This document shows positions 8,748-16,733 of a stretch of DNA of 64,000 bases, piece by piece; position 1 is the first letter of the stretch; each line of letters begins with the position of its first letter. The stretch comes from Duganella lactea (lineage in GTDB: Bacteria; Pseudomonadota; Gammaproteobacteria; Burkholderiales; Burkholderiaceae_D). The translations under genes were made by a program, and so were the position numbers. Where the stretch lies: assembly GCF_009857505.1 (NCBI RefSeq), contig NZ_WWCP01000017.1, positions 1 to 64,000 of the forward strand, in the 5' to 3' direction. A model generated the notes under the pieces. That model made no database searches and was not told where the DNA came from. It saw nothing but the letters and a program-made list of their open reading frames with translations.

Positions 8748-11207
8748 TTAGTTTTGTGTCAGGAACGTTTTCAGCTTGTCCGAACGCGATGGCTGGCGCA
8801 GCTTGCTCATCGCCTTGGCTTCGATCTGGCGGATACGCTCGCGGGTCACGTCGAACTGCTTGCCCACTTCTTCCAGCGTGTGGTCGTTCGACATTTCGAC
8901 GCCGTAGCGCATGCGCAGCACCTTGGCCTCGCGCGGGGTCAGCGAGTCCAGCACTTCCTTGATGACGTTGCGCATCGAGGCGTGCAACGCGGCGTCCAGC
9001 GGCGCCAGCGTGGTGTTGTCTTCGATGAAGTCGCCCAGCTGCGAATCGCCGTCCTCGCCCATCGGCGTTTCCATCGAGATCGGCTCTTTGGCGATCTTCA
9101 TGATTTCGCGGACTTTGTTCTCCGGCATTTCCATCTTCAGCGCCAGCGTCGCCAGGTCCGGCTCGCTGCCGGTTTCCTGCATGATCTGACGCGAGATGCG
9201 GTTCATCTTGTTGATCGTCTCGATCATGTGCACCGGCACGCGGATGGTGCGCGCCATGTCGGCGATCGAACGGGTGATGGCCTGACGGATCCACCAGGTC
9301 GCATAGGTCGAGAACTTGTAGCCGCGACGGTATTCGAACTTGTCGACCGCCTTCAGCAGGCCGATATTGCCCTCCTGGATCAGATCGAGGAATTGCAGGC
9401 CGCGGTTGATGTACTTCTTGGCGATCGAGATCACCAGACGCAAGTTGGCCACGGTCATTTCGCGCTTGGCCTGGCGGGCGCGCTTCTCGCCGGCGGCCAT
9501 CTGCTTGTTGATCTTGCGCAGGTCGGCCAGCGGCAGCGCCACGCGCACCTGCAGGTCGATCATCTTGCGCTGCAGTTCCTTCACCGCCGGCACGTTACGG
9601 CCCAGCACGGTGCTGTACGGATAGCCGGCGTCGACTTCGCCGTCCACCCAGTCCAGGTCGGTCTCATTGCCCGGGAAGACCTTGATGAAGTGGGCGCGCG
9701 GCATGCCGCAGCGGTTGACGCACAGGTCCAGCACGGCGCGCTCGATCGAGCGCACTTCTTCCATCTGGCCGCGCAGCGTGTCGCACAGCTTCTCGACCAC
9801 CTTGGCGGTGAAGCGGATGCCCAGCAGCTCGGCCGAAATGGCTTCCTGCGCCGCGACGTAGGCCTTGGAGCCGTAGCCGCCGCTGGCCTTGCGCATTTTC
9901 TCGAACTGGGCCGAGATGAAGGCGAACTTGTCCAGCGCGGCGATTTTCAGCTGCGCCAGTTGCTCGGTCGAGTAGCCGGCGGCGCCGCCGGCGGCGTCGC
10001 CGTCTTCTTCCTCGACGTCGTCCTCATCCTCGTCGTCCTCGTCGTCGGCGGCGGCGCTCACGGCCGGCGCCGGGGCCGATTCGTTCGGATCGACAAAGCC
10101 GTCGACCACGTCGTCGATCTTCATCTCGTCGGCGCCGATCTTGTCGGCCAGCGCCAGAATCTCGGCGATGGTGGTCGGGCAGGCGGAAATCGCCTGGATC
10201 ATGTCCTTCAAGCCGCCTTCGATGCGCTTGGCGATCTCGATCTCGCCCTCGCGGGTCAGCAGCGCCACGGCGCCCATCTCACGCATGTACATGCGGACCG
10301 GGTCGGTGGTGCGGCCGAAGTCGGAGTCGACCGTCGACAGCGCCGTGGCGGCGGCCGCCTCGACCTCGTCGTCCGAGGTCACGGTGGCCACGTTGTCGCT
10401 CAGCAGCAGCGCCTCGGCATCCGGCGCGCGCTCGTAGATGGCGATACCCATGTCGTTGAAGGTGGCGATGATGCCTTCAATCGCCTCCGGATCGATGATG
10501 TTTTCCGGCAGCTGGTCATTGATCTCGGCGTAGGTCAGGAAACCGCGCTCCTTGCCCATGTTGATCAGGTTCTTGATCTGGGCGCGGCGCTTTTCCAGCT
10601 CCTCGGCGGACGCTTTCGGATCGATGCCGAGCGTGTCGATGCCCTTGGCCTTGCGCTCGCGCGCCTTCGACACCGCTTTCAGTTCGGCGCGCTCGACCGC
10701 GTTCAGCGCGGCGACTTCATCGTTTTCCGGGGTGAATTCGGACGGCTTGCGGCCGCGGCGGCCCGGCACCTTGACGCCCGGCAGCAGATAGCCCGAGGTG
10801 TCGATCGACGCCAGCGCGGCGGCGTCGGTCACCTGGTTGACCGCCGGCGCGCCGGCGATGGCGCCGGCCGGCGCCACGTCGACCTTGGCCACCTTGACCA
10901 GTTTCGACTTCGGCGCCGCCTTGACGCTCACGGCCGGCGCGTCGGCGTCCAGCGCCGTGGCGGCCGCGCTCTTGCGCGTCGCCTTGGCCACTTTGACGTC
11001 GTCATTGGCGTCGGCCACCGGCACCTCGGCTTGTGCGGCGTCGGCGGTGGCGCTCAAGCGGGTTTTCTTCTTGACTACCGTAACTTTGCTCGCTGCCTCT
11101 TCATTATCGATGACATAGGACAGAGTCGTCTTCGGCACGACCAGCGGCGCGGCGCTTGCGCGGGTGGGCTTTTTGACGGACAACGTTAAAGTTTTCGGTT
11201 TTGTCAT
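8748..11207 (-). CDS. rpoD: Primary sigma factor RpoD (sigma-70)
   Basis: 819 residues. It directs RNA polymerase to housekeeping promoters. Region 1.1 starts around residue 210 ([20 protein letters not shown]). The non-conserved region holds an acidic run ([17 protein letters not shown]). Regions 2.3-2.4 show [20 protein letters not shown], and region 4.2 has the helix-turn-helix around [20 protein letters not shown]. The first ~200 residues are a low-complexity Ala/Val/Lys extension absent from E. coli RpoD (613 aa) but common in Burkholderiales. The ribosome site is weak (GAGAG). The upstream gap holds a terminator that could belong to a small RNA or act as an attenuator. Confidence 0.98.
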   Translation of the reverse strand: MTKPKTLTLSVKKPTRASAAPLVVPKTTLSYVIDNEEAASKVTVVKKKTRLSATADAAQAEVPVADANDDVKVAKATRKSAAATALDADAPAVSVKAAPKSKLVKVAKVDVAPAGAIAGAPAVNQVTDAAALASIDTSGYLLPGVKVPGRRGRKPSEFTPENDEVAALNAVERAELKAVSKARERKAKGIDTLGIDPKASAEELEKRRAQIKNLINMGKERGFLTYAEINDQLPENIIDPEAIEGIIATFNDMGIAIYERAPDAEALLLSDNVATVTSDDEVEAAAATALSTVDSDFGRTTDPVRMYMREMGAVALLTREGEIEIAKRIEGGLKDMIQAISACPTTIAEILALADKIGADEMKIDDVVDGFVDPNESAPAPAVSAAADDEDDEDEDDVEEEDGDAAGGAAGYSTEQLAQLKIAALDKFAFISAQFEKMRKASGGYGSKAYVAAQEAISAELLGIRFTAKVVEKLCDTLRGQMEEVRSIERAVLDLCVNRCGMPRAHFIKVFPGNETDLDWVDGEVDAGYPYSTVLGRNVPAVKELQRKMIDLQVRVALPLADLRKINKQMAAGEKRARQAKREMTVANLRLVISIAKKYINRGLQFLDLIQEGNIGLLKAVDKFEYRRGYKFSTYATWWIRQAITRSIADMARTIRVPVHMIETINKMNRISRQIMQETGSEPDLATLALKMEMPENKVREIMKIAKEPISMETPMGEDGDSQLGDFIEDNTTLAPLDAALHASMRNVIKEVLDSLTPREAKVLRMRYGVEMSNDHTLEEVGKQFDVTRERIRQIEAKAMSKLRQPSRSDKLKTFLTQN

Positions 11208-11321
11208 TAAAATCTCTCAATGCGTATTCGCCAGAAATTACAAAAAAGCGGACCCCGCGCCGACCGCGAACGGTGCGCATGGGCGAAAATGTTGTAATTT
11301 AGTTGACGATTTTCTGCGGAA

Positions 11322-11466
11322 TAAAAAAAGCCCGCTTCCAGCCACGGGCTTGTTTCTCTTTTCAGGGAAGAATGAGAAGGGCAAATGAGAAGGGCAAACG
11401 CCCTTGGTCAGACCATCCGAATCGCATCCTGTTCCAAGCTGAACCACACCTTACTGCAGTAGTGCG
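11322..11466 (-). ncRNA. Candidate small RNA or attenuated rpoD leader
   Basis: This is the only gap above 300 bases (11208-11612). On the minus strand a perfect TATAAT (11478-11473) is followed about 130 bases later by an intrinsic terminator, with no convincing ORF between. The predicted RNA holds a hairpin AAGGGC-GTTT-GCCCTT, then a 13-base tandem repeat (TGCCCTTCTCATT twice, 11396-11371), then the terminator stem. The repeat leaves C/U-rich sequence complementary to Shine-Dalgarno-like purines. It could be a free sRNA or, because rpoD follows on the same strand, a leader whose terminator controls read-through. Neither a -35 box nor a known family was recognised. Confidence 0.45.
11323..11351 (-). 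terminator. Intrinsic terminator in the rpoD upstream region
   Basis: On the minus strand AAGCCCG (11351-11345) pairs with CGGGCTT (11334-11328) across a ten-base loop, followed by a run of seven Ts (11329-11323). It would end a transcript coming from about 11466 before rpoD. Confidence 0.8.
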
Positions 11467-11472
11467 TCGAGC

Positions 11473-11478
11473 ATTATA
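11473..11478 (-). promoter_or_regulatory. -10 box TATAAT for the candidate sRNA
   Basis: Perfect consensus -10 hexamer on the minus strand, but no good -35 hexamer at 16-18 bases. Assigned as a promoter mainly because of the downstream terminator-bounded segment. Confidence 0.4.
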
Positions 11479-11612
11479 CACATTTTAGGCACCCAGCGCA
11501 CGCCCACGCGTCGTTTTAACCCCATCCTAAGCCTAGGCAATTCGATACAGTGGCCTAAAATGCACTGCAATCCGCTGGGCCGCATGCTATGCTGACGGTT
11601 GTTGCTTAACCT

Positions 11613-12092
11613 ATGAAGTCGATGAACAATAGTCTTACCCCCCAGCCACCGGTAGCCGAGCCAGCCGCCGCTGCCGCCACACCGACGGCTGCCGCCCCAA
11701 CCCCGCGCAGCCTGCTGAAACAACTGCAAACCCAATTCCCCGCTTTCCGCGACTTTCTGCCGCTGGCGATCGGTATCGATAAACAGCTGCTGGCCGTGAT
11801 GCCGGACCTGGATCGCAAGACCATGCGCACCGCGCTGGGCATCCACACCGGCTCGCTGCGCTACCTGAAAGTCATGGAAAAGGCCAAGCTTCGCCACGAT
11901 CTGGACGGCAAGCCGGGCGCGGAAGTGACCGACACCCATCGCGCCCACGCCACCCAGGTGCTGCAGGAACGCTACAAGAAGGAAGCGGAACGCAAGAAGG
12001 CCGAACGCGACGCCAAGGCGGCGGAAGAAGCCGCGCGCGTGCACGCCGACAAGCTGAACCAGCTGGCCGCGAAGTTCTCGAAAAAGGGCTGA
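11613..12092 (+). CDS. ProQ/FinO-family RNA chaperone
   Basis: 159 residues. After an Ala/Pro/Thr-rich leader (about 1-30), the FinO/ProQ domain spans about 31-120, with FPAFRDFLPLAIGIDKQL, the Arg/Lys patch around MPDLDRKTMRTALGIHTGSLRYLK and LDGKPGAEVTDTHRAHATQVL. A highly charged helical tail (KKEAERKKAERDAKAAEEAA) follows and probably adds RNA affinity. ProQ proteins bind structured sRNAs and mRNA 3' ends; the putative sRNA at 11322-11466 lies just upstream and divergent, which is suggestive only. The first ATG is used; MNNS three codons on is an alternative. The next gene starts 2 bases after the stop. Confidence 0.85.
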   Translation: MKSMNNSLTPQPPVAEPAAAAATPTAAAPTPRSLLKQLQTQFPAFRDFLPLAIGIDKQLLAVMPDLDRKTMRTALGIHTGSLRYLKVMEKAKLRHDLDGKPGAEVTDTHRAHATQVLQERYKKEAERKKAERDAKAAEEAARVHADKLNQLAAKFSKKG

Positions 12093-12093
12093 G

Positions 12094-12756
12094 TTGGACC
12101 ACCAGCCTGTGCCGGCAGCGGCGGCAGACCCTCTGCCGCCCTACTTCGGCATCGACCGCGCCGACGTTCACATGGTGGTCACACTGGAGCAGGCCAGCGC
12201 CGCGCGCGAGGCCCTGCTGGTGTGCGACGCCATCGGCTTCGACACCGAATCCAAGCCCACCTTCACCCGCGGCGAAACCTCGACCGGGCCGCACCTGATC
12301 CAGTTCGCCACCGACAAAAAGGCCTGGCTGCTGCAAATCGGCGACAGCCCCGAACCGCACATCCGCGCCCTGCTGCTGGCCGTGCTGGAACGCCCCTTGC
12401 CGCTGAAAATCGGCTTCGGCCTGGCGGACGACGTCAAGCGCGTGCACGCCAAGCTCGACATCCGTGCCGCCGGCGTGGTCGACATGTCGGTGGTGCTGCG
12501 CACGCCGGGTCAGCGCAACGACCTCGGCGCCAAGACGGCGGTGGCCAAGTTCTTCGGCCTCGCGCTGCAAAAATCGAAAAAGATTTCCGTCACCAACTGG
12601 GCGCTGCCGCGCCTGAGCGAAAAGCAGATTCTGTACGCCGCCGACGACGCGCAAGTAGCGTTGCGGGTCTACCGTCACTGGATCGGCCTGGGCAACACGC
12701 TGCCGCCGCTGAAACCGGTGAAGTTGCCAAAACCGCCAAAAAACGGTATATCCTAG
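12094..12756 (+). CDS. RNase D-like 3'-5' exonuclease (DEDDy)
   Basis: 220 residues from a TTG codon immediately after the ProQ-like gene. The three exonuclease motifs are present: Exo I AIGFDTESKPTF (DTE), Exo II LKIGFGLADDVKRVH, and Exo III ILYAADDAQVALRVY (Tyr and Asp, so the DEDDy class). Homologues degrade RNA or DNA 3' ends; without the HRDC domains of true RNase D the substrate is unclear. Pairing with an RNA chaperone suggests RNA processing. Other possible starts are the GTG at 12109 or the ATG at 12172, so the N-terminus is uncertain. Confidence 0.82.
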   Translation: MDHQPVPAAAADPLPPYFGIDRADVHMVVTLEQASAAREALLVCDAIGFDTESKPTFTRGETSTGPHLIQFATDKKAWLLQIGDSPEPHIRALLLAVLERPLPLKIGFGLADDVKRVHAKLDIRAAGVVDMSVVLRTPGQRNDLGAKTAVAKFFGLALQKSKKISVTNWALPRLSEKQILYAADDAQVALRVYRHWIGLGNTLPPLKPVKLPKPPKNGIS

Positions 12757-12795
12757 TCACGCGGCCGCCATGCGCCGCCTTGCACAAGGAGGGGT

Positions 12796-13500
12796 ATGCG
12801 GTTATTTCATGCATTGGGCCTTGCCGCCGCGCTGAGCGTCGCATCGATGGCGTCCGCCGCGCCGCCGGACACCCTGGAGCAGCGCATCGCCGCCTGCCTG
12901 TCCTGCCATGGCGTGAAGGAGCACGGCGACGCCTACTTCCCGCGCATCGCCGGCAAACCGGCCGGCTATCTGTACAACCAGCTGCGCAATTTCCAAAACG
13001 GCCATCGGCAATATCCAATGATGAACTACATGGTGGCGCATCTGCCCGACGCCTACCTGCGCGAGATCGCCGACTACTTCGCCGGCCAGCATCCCCCCTA
13101 TGCCACCGCCACCGCCGGCAGCGGCGCCACCGCGTCGGCGGCCCAACTGGAGCGCGGCGAGGTGCTGGTGCGGCAAGGCGATGCCGGCAGGAAGATTCCC
13201 GCCTGCGTCAGCTGTCACGGCACGGCGCTGAACGGCGTGGCGCCGGCGATTCCCGGGCTGCTGGGTCTGCCCAGCGATTACATCAACGCCCAGTTCGGCA
13301 ACTGGAAAAACCACAGCCGCCGTGCCGCCGCGCCCGACTGCATGGCCGACATCGCCGCCCGCCTCAGCGTGGAAGACGTCGCCGCCGTTTCCGCCTGGCT
13401 CGGCAGACAAGCGCCGGACGCCGACGCCCGCCCCGCCAGCAGCCTGCCCGCACCGTTGCCCATCCGTTGCGGCAGCGTGCCGGCCGGAGGCGCGCAATGA
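12796..13500 (+). CDS. Dihaem cytochrome c (c4-like)
   Basis: 234 residues with a cleavable signal peptide (MRLFHALGLAAALSVASMASA). Two c-type haem sites are present: CLSCH near residue 34 and CVSCH near residue 136, in two similar domains, the arrangement of c4-type electron carriers. Methionines in the MMNYMVAH region are candidate axial ligands. Strong ribosome site AAGGAGGGGT just before the ATG. The stop overlaps the next gene's start (ATGA), so it is co-translated with the triheme cytochrome that follows. No catalytic dehydrogenase subunit is adjacent. Confidence 0.87.
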   Translation: MRLFHALGLAAALSVASMASAAPPDTLEQRIAACLSCHGVKEHGDAYFPRIAGKPAGYLYNQLRNFQNGHRQYPMMNYMVAHLPDAYLREIADYFAGQHPPYATATAGSGATASAAQLERGEVLVRQGDAGRKIPACVSCHGTALNGVAPAIPGLLGLPSDYINAQFGNWKNHSRRAAAPDCMADIAARLSVEDVAAVSAWLGRQAPDADARPASSLPAPLPIRCGSVPAGGAQ

Positions 13501-14765
13501 AGAAAATCGTTTATACCCTGCTCGCCGCTGTGTTGGTCAGCGCCGCCGCCGCGGCCGTCTGGCTGTTCTGGCAAATCGACGACATCGGCCCGCCGGCCAC
13601 CCGAACCGCCACGCTGACATCGGCCGAGCGCGTCGCCCGGGGCGCCTATCTGGCCAAGGCCGGCGACTGTCTGGCCTGCCACACCACCCGCGGCGGCCAG
13701 GCCTACGCCGGCGGCCGCGCGCTGCAAACGCCGTTCGGCGCGGTGATCTCGCCCAACCTCACGTCCGACCGCGGTACCGGCATCGGCATGTGGAGCGCGG
13801 ACGACTTCTGGCGTGCCCTGCACAACGGCAAATCGCGCGACGGCCGCCTGCTCTATCCGGCCTTCCCGTACACCAACTACACCCGCATCAACCGCGACGA
13901 CGCCGACGCGCTGTACGCATACTTCCAGTCGGTGCCGGCGGTGAACCAGCCGAATCAACCGCACCAGCTACGCTTCCCCTACAACCTGCAAATCTCGCTG
14001 GCGGTCTGGCGCGGCCTGTACTTCAAACCCGCCGTGTTCCGCGAGGAAACCGGCCAGTCCGTCGCATGGAACCGTGGCGCCTACCTGGTGCAAGGCCTCG
14101 GTCATTGCAGCGCCTGCCATAGCGCGCGCAATCCGCTCGGCGCATCGGCGGGCGAAAGCCTGTCCGGTGGCATGATCCCGGCCCAGGGCTGGTACGCCCC
14201 CGCGTTGAACGCACGCGGCGACTGGCAACAGGCGCATCTGGCGGCACTGCTGAAAACCGGCACCTCGCCGCGCGCCACCGTGTTCGGCCCGATGGCGGAA
14301 GTGGTGCGGCAAAGCCTGCAATACCTGGACGACGGCGACATCAACGCCATCGCCGTCTACCTGAAAGCGCTGCCGCCGGCCGCGCCACCGAAGCCCTTCG
14401 AGCGCGACACCGATCCCGAGGCGACCGCCTTCCTGAAGGCCGGCGCCCGGCTGTATGAGAAACACTGTGTCGATTGCCATGGCGCCGGCGGCACCGGTCA
14501 GACGCCGGCCTACCCGCCGCTGGCAGGCAACCAGGCATTAACCATGGAAAGCGCGGTCAATCCGATCCGCATCGTGCTCAACGGCGGCTTCGCGCCCGGC
14601 ACCGCGGGCAATCCGCGGCCGTACAGCATGCCGCCGTTCAGTCACGCGTTGAATGACATGGAAGTGGCGCAGGTGGTCTCCTACCTGCGCAGCGCCTGGG
14701 GCAACAACGCGCCGCCGGTCAGCGGCACCGACGTCAATCGCTACCGGGCCGTGCCGCTCGATTAG
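13497..14765 (+). CDS. Membrane-anchored triheme cytochrome c (alcohol-dehydrogenase cytochrome-subunit type)
   Basis: 422 residues. An N-terminal uncleaved helix or signal (MKKIVYTLLAAVLVSAAAAAV) precedes three haem motifs: CLACH, CSACH and CVDCH. The order and spacing resemble AdhB-type and gluconate/sorbitol dehydrogenase cytochrome subunits, which pass electrons from a periplasmic dehydrogenase to quinone or oxidase. Unlike the homologues at 20572 and 23975 it lacks a C-terminal membrane helix. The start ATG overlaps the preceding cytochrome's stop. Its last four bases overlap the convergent PilT-like gene. The catalytic partner must be encoded elsewhere. Confidence 0.88.
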   Translation: MKKIVYTLLAAVLVSAAAAAVWLFWQIDDIGPPATRTATLTSAERVARGAYLAKAGDCLACHTTRGGQAYAGGRALQTPFGAVISPNLTSDRGTGIGMWSADDFWRALHNGKSRDGRLLYPAFPYTNYTRINRDDADALYAYFQSVPAVNQPNQPHQLRFPYNLQISLAVWRGLYFKPAVFREETGQSVAWNRGAYLVQGLGHCSACHSARNPLGASAGESLSGGMIPAQGWYAPALNARGDWQQAHLAALLKTGTSPRATVFGPMAEVVRQSLQYLDDGDINAIAVYLKALPPAAPPKPFERDTDPEATAFLKAGARLYEKHCVDCHGAGGTGQTPAYPPLAGNQALTMESAVNPIRIVLNGGFAPGTAGNPRPYSMPPFSHALNDMEVAQVVSYLRSAWGNNAPPVSGTDVNRYRAVPLD

Positions 14766-15877
14766 GCGACGAAGCCGATGCGGTCGGTGGTGGCGTTGCG
14801 CGCATCATCGACCGCGATCTTGCCGGCGTCGAGCAGCGCGTGCAGCGAGGTGTTCATGGTGTGGCAGCCCTCGCCCGGCTTGTCTTCCATCCAGATGCGC
14901 AGATTGGCAATCTGGCCGTTGGCGATCATCTCGGTCACTTGCGGATTGTTGGTCAGGCACTCGGTGGCCAGGTAATAGCGCTCGCCATTGACCGCCGGCA
15001 GCAGCGCCTGGCACAGCACGCCGCGCAGCGCGTGCGCCAGCGCCTGCGCCTGTGCTTCGGTGTTGCCCAGCAGGCGCAGCATCTTCTGCAAGCCCAGCTC
15101 GGTAGAGCGCGCGTGCAGCGAGGCCAGCACCAGCGGGCCCGCTTCGGCCAGCGCCAGCGCCTCCTGCGCCGTCTGCGCGTCGCGGATTTCGCCGATGACG
15201 ATCACGTCCGGACGCTCGCGCAGCGCATCCAGCGCGCCGAGGTAGAAGCTCTCGACGTCGCCGTCCGCCCCCACCTCGCGCTGCGTGATCACGCACTGGC
15301 GCTGCGGAATCAGCGTCTCGACCGGATCTTCAATCGTGATGATATGGCCGGAACGGTGCTTGTTGATTTCATCGAGCATCGAGGCGATGGTGGTCGACTT
15401 GCCCTGGCAGGTGTCGCCGATGATCAGCACCAGGCCGCTGGTGAGGCGGGCGAAGTTCTGCTCATGCTTGCCCAGGCCCAGCTTGGCCAGCGGCATCGGT
15501 TCCTTCGGGAAGCGGCGGATCACGCAGCCGAGCCGCTTGCGGCCCTGGAAGCTGAAGCAGTTGGCGCGGATGCGGGCCGTGTGCAGGTCCACCGCGCGGT
15601 CGAAGGCGCGCTCCTGGATGCGTTCGGCCCAGTTCGGCTCCACCACCTCGAAGAATTCCTGCAACTCCTCGCGCGTGATCGGCGAGTCGCTCACCGCGAC
15701 CAGGCCTTTCGGCTGGCGCAGCATCAGCGGGCTGTTCTGGTGAATCAGGATGTCGCTGAAAATCAGCTTGGAGTTCAGCAGGTGCAGGATCTGCTCGACG
15801 AGGGTGCCGAAGACCGGATGGTCTTCGTTCTCGATGTAGCTCAGGGTGCGAATTTGCGACGATTGATAGTGTTCCAT
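14762..15877 (-). CDS. PilT/PilU-family ATPase, atypical Walker A
   Basis: 371 residues. Resembles the type IV pilus retraction ATPases: FSDILIHQNSPLMLR at the N-terminus, IITIEDPVETLIPQRQCVITQREVG (Asp-box region), and Walker B with VIVIGEIRDAQTAQEALALAEAG followed by a SLHARST segment instead of the usual TLHT. The Walker A reads GDTCQGKST (residues 154-162), departing from GPTGSGKST while keeping the essential Lys and Ser. No other pilus gene is nearby, so its role in twitching is uncertain. A TATAAT at 15915-15910 is a likely promoter. Confidence 0.85.
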   Translation of the reverse strand: MEHYQSSQIRTLSYIENEDHPVFGTLVEQILHLLNSKLIFSDILIHQNSPLMLRQPKGLVAVSDSPITREELQEFFEVVEPNWAERIQERAFDRAVDLHTARIRANCFSFQGRKRLGCVIRRFPKEPMPLAKLGLGKHEQNFARLTSGLVLIIGDTCQGKSTTIASMLDEINKHRSGHIITIEDPVETLIPQRQCVITQREVGADGDVESFYLGALDALRERPDVIVIGEIRDAQTAQEALALAEAGPLVLASLHARSTELGLQKMLRLLGNTEAQAQALAHALRGVLCQALLPAVNGERYYLATECLTNNPQVTEMIANGQIANLRIWMEDKPGEGCHTMNTSLHALLDAGKIAVDDARNATTDRIGFVA

Positions 15878-15942
15878 CTCTGCTCGGATCTCCGTGGGAT
15901 GCGCGGACGATTATAAGAGAAAAACTTTCAACGTCGAAACTA

Positions 15943-16587
15943 TTAATCGCGCAAGCGGGGATATTTGAAACCGGTGCGCAGATCCATGCTGAAGCGCTGG
16001 CCCTTTTCCGTGACCAGCACATGCTCGGGCGGCTCCTCGCCGGCCAGCGCACGGTAAAACACCGGCAAGCCTTCCGATTTGCGGATCAGCTCATCGCAGC
16101 GCTCGTAGACATTCGGACAACCGGTATCGGCCAGCAGCGCTTGCACGATCGGCACTTTCCAGGCGTCGACGCCGGCCGACTGGAACTGGCAGATCAGATA
16201 GCCGGCGGTGCCGCCCCAGCTATCGACCAGCAAGCCGGGCAGACCGTCCTGATCGCCGCGAATCACCGGCACGATATCGGTCGGCGCGGCCGCGCGCACG
16301 GCGGCGGCGCGCTTGGCGACGGCGGCGCGCACGCGGCGCTTGATCATCGCGTGGTCGACCGGCTCGTCCTCCTTGTAGCTCCAGACGCGCGCGACCACCT
16401 CGGATTTCGGATTGTAGGCGGCACGCGCCAGGAACTGGCGCGCGGAGGTTTGCACGACGGCGGTGGCGCCGGGCTTGTTCTTTTCTTGCGGGCGGCCGTC
16501 CACGCGCTCGATGGCGGTGGCGTAAATCAGCAAGTCGCCGGCCAGCAGGCGTTTTTCCTTGCCTTGTTTGATGGTGATGGTAAGCAT
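15943..16587 (-). pseudogene. rlmI-like rRNA methyltransferase, 3'-truncated
   Basis: 214 residues. The N-terminal PUA-like segment (GKEKRLLAGDLLIYATAIERVDG) and the central RlmI domain (SARQFLARAAYNPKSEVVARVWS, IVPVIRGDQDGLPGLLVDSWGG) match class I methyltransferases that methylate 23S rRNA C1962. The reading frame stops at MDLRTGFKYPRLRD, just where homologues continue with a TGFYLDQR-like start of the SAM-binding Rossmann domain. About 180 C-terminal residues, including the catalytic cysteines, are absent, so methyltransferase activity is not expected. I read this as a remnant left by a deletion; an intact copy may exist elsewhere. A real truncated RNA-binding protein cannot be ruled out. 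Confidence 0.7.
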
Positions 16588-16629
16588 AGCCCGAATGATA
16601 CCTCATGCGCGGCCTGTTCCCGGCTGGCG

Positions 16630-16652
16630 GCATTCTGCGCCGCGCAGAATGC
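16630..16652. repeat. Perfect inverted repeat between rlmI remnant and DUF2807 gene
   Basis: Eleven-base arms (gcattctgcgc and its complement) around a single base. It sits in the divergent promoter region about 80 bases before the DUF2807 start, and may be a dimeric-regulator operator or a hairpin. No T-run follows. Confidence 0.55.
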
Positions 16653-16733
16653 ACTTCGTCGCAGCACGGTTCCACTCAGCCGGGCGACGCCGTAGGATGC
16701 AGGCTCAAGCTAACCGAATTAGAGGAGAACACC

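Noticed and set aside
8538-11189. An 883-residue plus-strand open frame
   Set aside because: Antisense to rpoD, low complexity in Arg, His, Gln and Leu, no recognisable domain; a GC-rich shadow.
11238-11447. 69-residue minus-strand frame over the candidate sRNA
   Set aside because: It spans the terminator stem, has no ribosome site and no protein-like pattern.
11352-11612. A tRNA gene upstream of rpoD
   Set aside because: Some bacteria have a tRNA near rpoD, but I could form no cloverleaf or T-loop sequence in this gap on either strand.
12222-13496. N-terminal extension of the triheme cytochrome frame
   Set aside because: It runs out of frame through the exonuclease and dihaem genes. The real start at 13497 has a signal peptide and an ATGA overlap.
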